Origin: Planctomycetaceae bacterium
GTDB lineage: Bacteria; Planctomycetota; Planctomycetia; Planctomycetales; Planctomycetaceae
Assembly (NCBI GenBank): GCA_016795125.1
Contig: JAEUIG010000086.1
Location: forward strand, 1 to 14,425
Length of the DNA: 14,425 nt
Direction of reading: 5' to 3'
Shown here in pieces: positions 12,386 through 14,425 of the stretch (position 1 is its first letter; each line of letters begins with the position of its first letter). The position numbers and the translations under genes are program-made. The notes beneath the pieces are model-generated. The model did not search any database and was not told the DNA's origin. It saw only the letters and a program-made list of their open reading frames with translations.

Positions 12386-12533
12386 GACACAAAGTCACAA
12401 AGACACCGAGACGCACAGAGAATCGAAAAACAGGCATGTGACGTGAGCTTCACATATGGGCACCTTCCGTAAGTCGTAAGTCTCCCGATTCTGGCCATCT
12501 CTGTGCTTCTTCGTGACTTCATGCCTTTGTGTC
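12386..12533. repeat. Inverted-repeat pair of CACAAAG type in the divergent region
   Basis: Arms at 12386-12421 (GACACAAAGTCACAAAGACA...) and 12498-12533 (...CATGCCTTTGTGTC) are complementary at 29 of 36 positions, with a 76-bp spacer. It fills much of the region between the second DGPF gene and the sigma factor gene and would lie in or near both promoters. Confidence 0.75.
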
Positions 12534-12585
12534 AGGATACTCGTACCGTTGCATACATTGCAGCGGGATGCTGTGATCGGACGGC

Positions 12586-13893
12586 ATGGCAGCGTCCGAG
12601 GTGCAGCAGACTGTCGAGGCGGTATGGCGGATCGAGTCGCCGAAATTGATCGCGCGGCTGGCGCGGATCGTGCGCGACGTCGGCCGCGCGGAAGAACTGG
12701 CCCAGGACGCGATGGTCGCCGCACTCGAACAATGGCCGGACTCGGGGGTGCCGCAGAATCCCGGCGCCTGGCTGATGGCGACCGCCAAGCATCGGGCGAT
12801 CGACGCGGTTCGTCGCGATAAGCGATTGGAGCAGAAGCAGGCCGAGTTGGGCCGGCTGCAGGAGTCGTCTCAGGATGATGCCATCGCAAGCCTGGACGAA
12901 TCGCTCGATCACGAAATCGGCGACGACCTGCTGCGGCTGGTGTTCACCGCCTGCCATCCTGTCCTGTCCTCCGAAGCCCGCGTGGCGCTCACGCTGCGTC
13001 TGCTCGGCGGATTGACGACGGCCGAGATCGCGCGGGCGTTCCTTGTCCCGGAGCCGACGATCGCGCAGCGGATTGTCCGCGCCAAGCGGACGTTGCAGGA
13101 AGAGAACGTCCCGTTCGAGACGCCACGCGGGGCGGAACTGTCGGAACGGCTGGCGTCCGTGCTGTCGGTCATCTATCTCATTTTCAACGAGGGATACACG
13201 GCGACCGCCGGCGACGACTGGATGCGGCCGGCGCTTTGCGACGATGCGCTGCGATTGGGCCGGATGGTGGCCGAACTGGCGCCGCTGGAGCCGGAAGTGC
13301 ATGGACTCGCGGCGCTATTGGAGATTCAGGCGTCGCGCGCGCGGGCGCGAGTCGGCCCCGACGGCGAACCAATCCTCCTGCTGGAGCAGAACCGCTCGCT
13401 GTGGGACCGCCTGTTGATCCGTCGCGGACTGACAGCTCTGGACCGCGCAGAGCAGCTAAGGGCCGATCGCGGTCCATACACATTGCAGGCGGCGATTGCG
13501 GCCTGCCATGCACGGGCGGGGGACGCCGACGCCACGGACTGGGGCCTGATCGCGTCGCTGTACGCCGAGCTGGCTCTCACGAATCCGTCGCCTATCGTCG
13601 AACTGAACCGCGCAGTGGCGATCTCGATGGCGGACGGCCCGCAAGCGGGGCTGGACCTCGTGGATCGCCTGCTGTCGGAACCGGCGCTGGCGGGGTATCA
13701 CCTGTTTCCAAGCGTGCGCGGCGACCTGCTGTTCAAGCTCGGCCGCAAGCGTGAGGCGCGGGAGGAGTTCGAGCGGGCGGCGGGGATGACAAAGAACGAA
13801 CGCGAGCGGACGCTGCTGCTCGGAAGGGCGCAGGAGTGTGGGCGAGGAGACTGGGATTGCCCTGACACTGCCATTGGCGGATCATGGATTTAA
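12586..13893 (+). CDS. ECF42-type RNA polymerase sigma factor with DUF6596 and TPR-like C-terminus
   Basis: A 435-residue sigma factor that should direct RNA polymerase to a small set of promoters. Region sigma2 spans about 12-80 (ELAQDAMVAALEQWP, then NPGAWLMATAKHRAIDAVRR). Sigma4 spans about 112-168, with the helix-turn-helix TTAEIARAFLVPEPTIAQRI. The long extension is typical of this group: SVIYLIFNEGYTATAGDDWM, then CDDALRLGRMVAELAPLEPE and a LLIRRGLTAL segment (DUF6596, about 183-285). TPR-like helices follow to about 420 (GDLLFKLGRKREAREEFERA). There is no anti-sigma gene nearby; in ECF42 the extension itself is thought to be needed for activity. The ATG at 12586 has only a weak ribosome site. 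The TAA overlaps the ribosome site of the next gene. The DGPF neighbours support the ECF42 call. Confidence 0.93.
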   Translation: MAASEVQQTVEAVWRIESPKLIARLARIVRDVGRAEELAQDAMVAALEQWPDSGVPQNPGAWLMATAKHRAIDAVRRDKRLEQKQAELGRLQESSQDDAIASLDESLDHEIGDDLLRLVFTACHPVLSSEARVALTLRLLGGLTTAEIARAFLVPEPTIAQRIVRAKRTLQEENVPFETPRGAELSERLASVLSVIYLIFNEGYTATAGDDWMRPALCDDALRLGRMVAELAPLEPEVHGLAALLEIQASRARARVGPDGEPILLLEQNRSLWDRLLIRRGLTALDRAEQLRADRGPYTLQAAIAACHARAGDADATDWGLIASLYAELALTNPSPIVELNRAVAISMADGPQAGLDLVDRLLSEPALAGYHLFPSVRGDLLFKLGRKREAREEFERAAGMTKNERERTLLLGRAQECGRGDWDCPDTAIGGSWI

Positions 13894-13897
13894 GGAG
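13892..13897 (+). promoter_or_regulatory. Ribosome site overlapping the sigma factor stop codon
   Basis: AAGGAG starts inside the sigma TAA (13891-13893) and lies 8 nt before the ATG at 13906. This placement indicates cotranscription and likely translational coupling. Confidence 0.7.
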
Positions 13898-13905
13898 CGA
13901 ATCCG

Positions 13906-14274
13906 ATGTCGCATATCAGCACACCGCCGAAATCGACCGCCGCCGACGTGGCGGCAATGCATGAGGTCTATCGAGCCGGGGGCGAGGAACGGGCCATGGC
14001 GCCGCATGTCATTTATCAGGATGCCGAGTGCCCGCATCCGGGTTGCCATCAGCACATGCAGGCAATCGACTTCCGCCTCGAAGCACACGGCCGTGCGATC
14101 CACGACTCGCTCGTCCGAGCCTGGTGGGCCGACACCGGTTTCGCCGGCCAATGCCCGGCTTGCCACGGCTGGATTCACTTCACGATTCGGGGAAAACGGG
14201 CCGTCACCGCTGACGAGGCCGTGAAGCTCCCGCGACTGCCGGACACGTGGTTTGAGGAAGCGGTGGTGCTTTGA
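13906..14274 (+). CDS. Small Cys/His protein, putative zinc-binding, coupled to the sigma factor gene
   Basis: A 122-residue protein that I cannot assign to a named family. It has two knuckle-like cysteine pairs: Cys42-x4-Cys47 in ECPHPGCHQH and Cys83-x2-Cys86 in GQCPACHGWIHF, with His44, His48, His50 and His87 close by. This is compatible with a zinc ribbon split by 35 residues (FRLEAHGRAIHDSLVRAWW). No signal peptide or membrane helix is seen, so it is probably cytoplasmic. The ATG follows the sigma stop by 12 nt, with a good AAGGAG at 8 nt that overlaps the stop. This coupling makes it a candidate regulator or sensor partner of the sigma factor, which is an inference. It is followed by palindromic repeats. 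Confidence 0.85.
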   Translation: MSHISTPPKSTAADVAAMHEVYRAGGEERAMAPHVIYQDAECPHPGCHQHMQAIDFRLEAHGRAIHDSLVRAWWADTGFAGQCPACHGWIHFTIRGKRAVTADEAVKLPRLPDTWFEEAVVL

Positions 14275-14306
14275 GCCACACGCGAAGCAGAGCTTTGCGG
14301 CAGCGC

Positions 14307-14330
14307 GTTCCCAACCTGGAGGTTGGAAAC
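14307..14330. repeat. Short palindrome CCAACC-TGGA-GGTTGG
   Basis: The hairpin has an exact 6-bp core CCAACC/GGTTGG around TGGA and extends to 8 of 9 pairs (TTCCCAACC against GGTTGGAAA). It lies 33 bp after the last gene. I recall this motif as a dispersed planctomycete repeat. No T-run follows, so a terminator role is uncertain. Confidence 0.65.
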
Positions 14331-14404
14331 GAGGGGAAGTGAGACCTGCGGTCGGCGGTGTGGCACGGGCGGAGACCGGCCACAACGGCATGTGAGGAGA
14401 GCGT

Positions 14405-14423
14405 GACGCATCTGCGATGCGTC
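14405..14423. repeat. Perfect hairpin GACGCAT-CTGCG-ATGCGTC at the window end
   Basis: A 7-bp perfect stem with a 5-nt loop. Another inverted repeat, TGTGGC/GCCACA, lies between it and the palindrome at 14307. No gene is visible between 14275 and the right edge. Confidence 0.55.
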
Positions 14424-14425
14424 GC

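Noticed and set aside
12384..12389. TGTCGA on the minus strand before the second DGPF gene, as an ECF42 promoter
   Set aside because: No CG(A/T)C follows at 16-18 nt, and the hexamer overlaps the end of a repeat arm that starts the same way at 10706-10711.
9839..12533. A CRISPR array or tandem array formed by the CACAAAG/CACGGAA repeats
   Set aside because: The units are short, occur in opposing arms around single spacers, and lack regular spacers or cas genes.

Overview
The window most likely comes from a GC-rich planctomycete. The reasons are an NPCBM-domain secreted protein, a split DUF4175-like envelope protein set, an ECF42-type sigma factor with DGPF (YCII) partners, and intergenic palindromic repeats that I recall as common in planctomycete genomes. 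No rRNA, tRNA, CRISPR array or transposase gene was seen.

Left half (1-9230), all on the minus strand. Read in transcription order it holds a secreted coiled-coil protein (9230-8265), a three-pass DUF4175-like membrane protein (7958-5487), a long secreted Q/S/P-rich coiled-coil protein (5485-3563) whose start lies 1 nt after the previous stop, and a secreted helical protein with a Gly tract and a C-terminal WGELP motif (3490-2444). These are followed by an NPCBM protein (2310-1117) and an HtrA-type S1C serine protease with a PDZ domain that runs off the left edge (948-1). The set looks like an exported or envelope-associated system of unknown function.

Right half (9451-14274), mostly on the plus strand, is an ECF42-type module. 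It contains a YCII/DGPF protein (GTG start), an SRPBCC protein with a membrane anchor, a PhnB-like VOC protein, a DoxX-like membrane protein broken by a 1-nt frameshift, a second DGPF protein on the minus strand, the ECF42-like sigma factor with DUF6596 and TPR-like C-terminus, and a small Cys/His protein coupled to the sigma gene. A TGTCGA-N17-CGAC sequence before the first DGPF gene matches the ECF42 promoter signature as I recall it.

The most unusual feature is the repeat content. Six intergenic inverted-repeat pairs, mostly built from units of about 9 bp, sit close to gene ends, and at two genes the arm supplies or overlaps the stop codon. A different 80-bp inverted-repeat element lies in frame inside the signal peptide of the coiled-coil gene at 5485. 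Leaving out 81 nt restores a compact normal signal peptide in the same frame, which suggests insertion of a small non-autonomous element that was absorbed into the protein.
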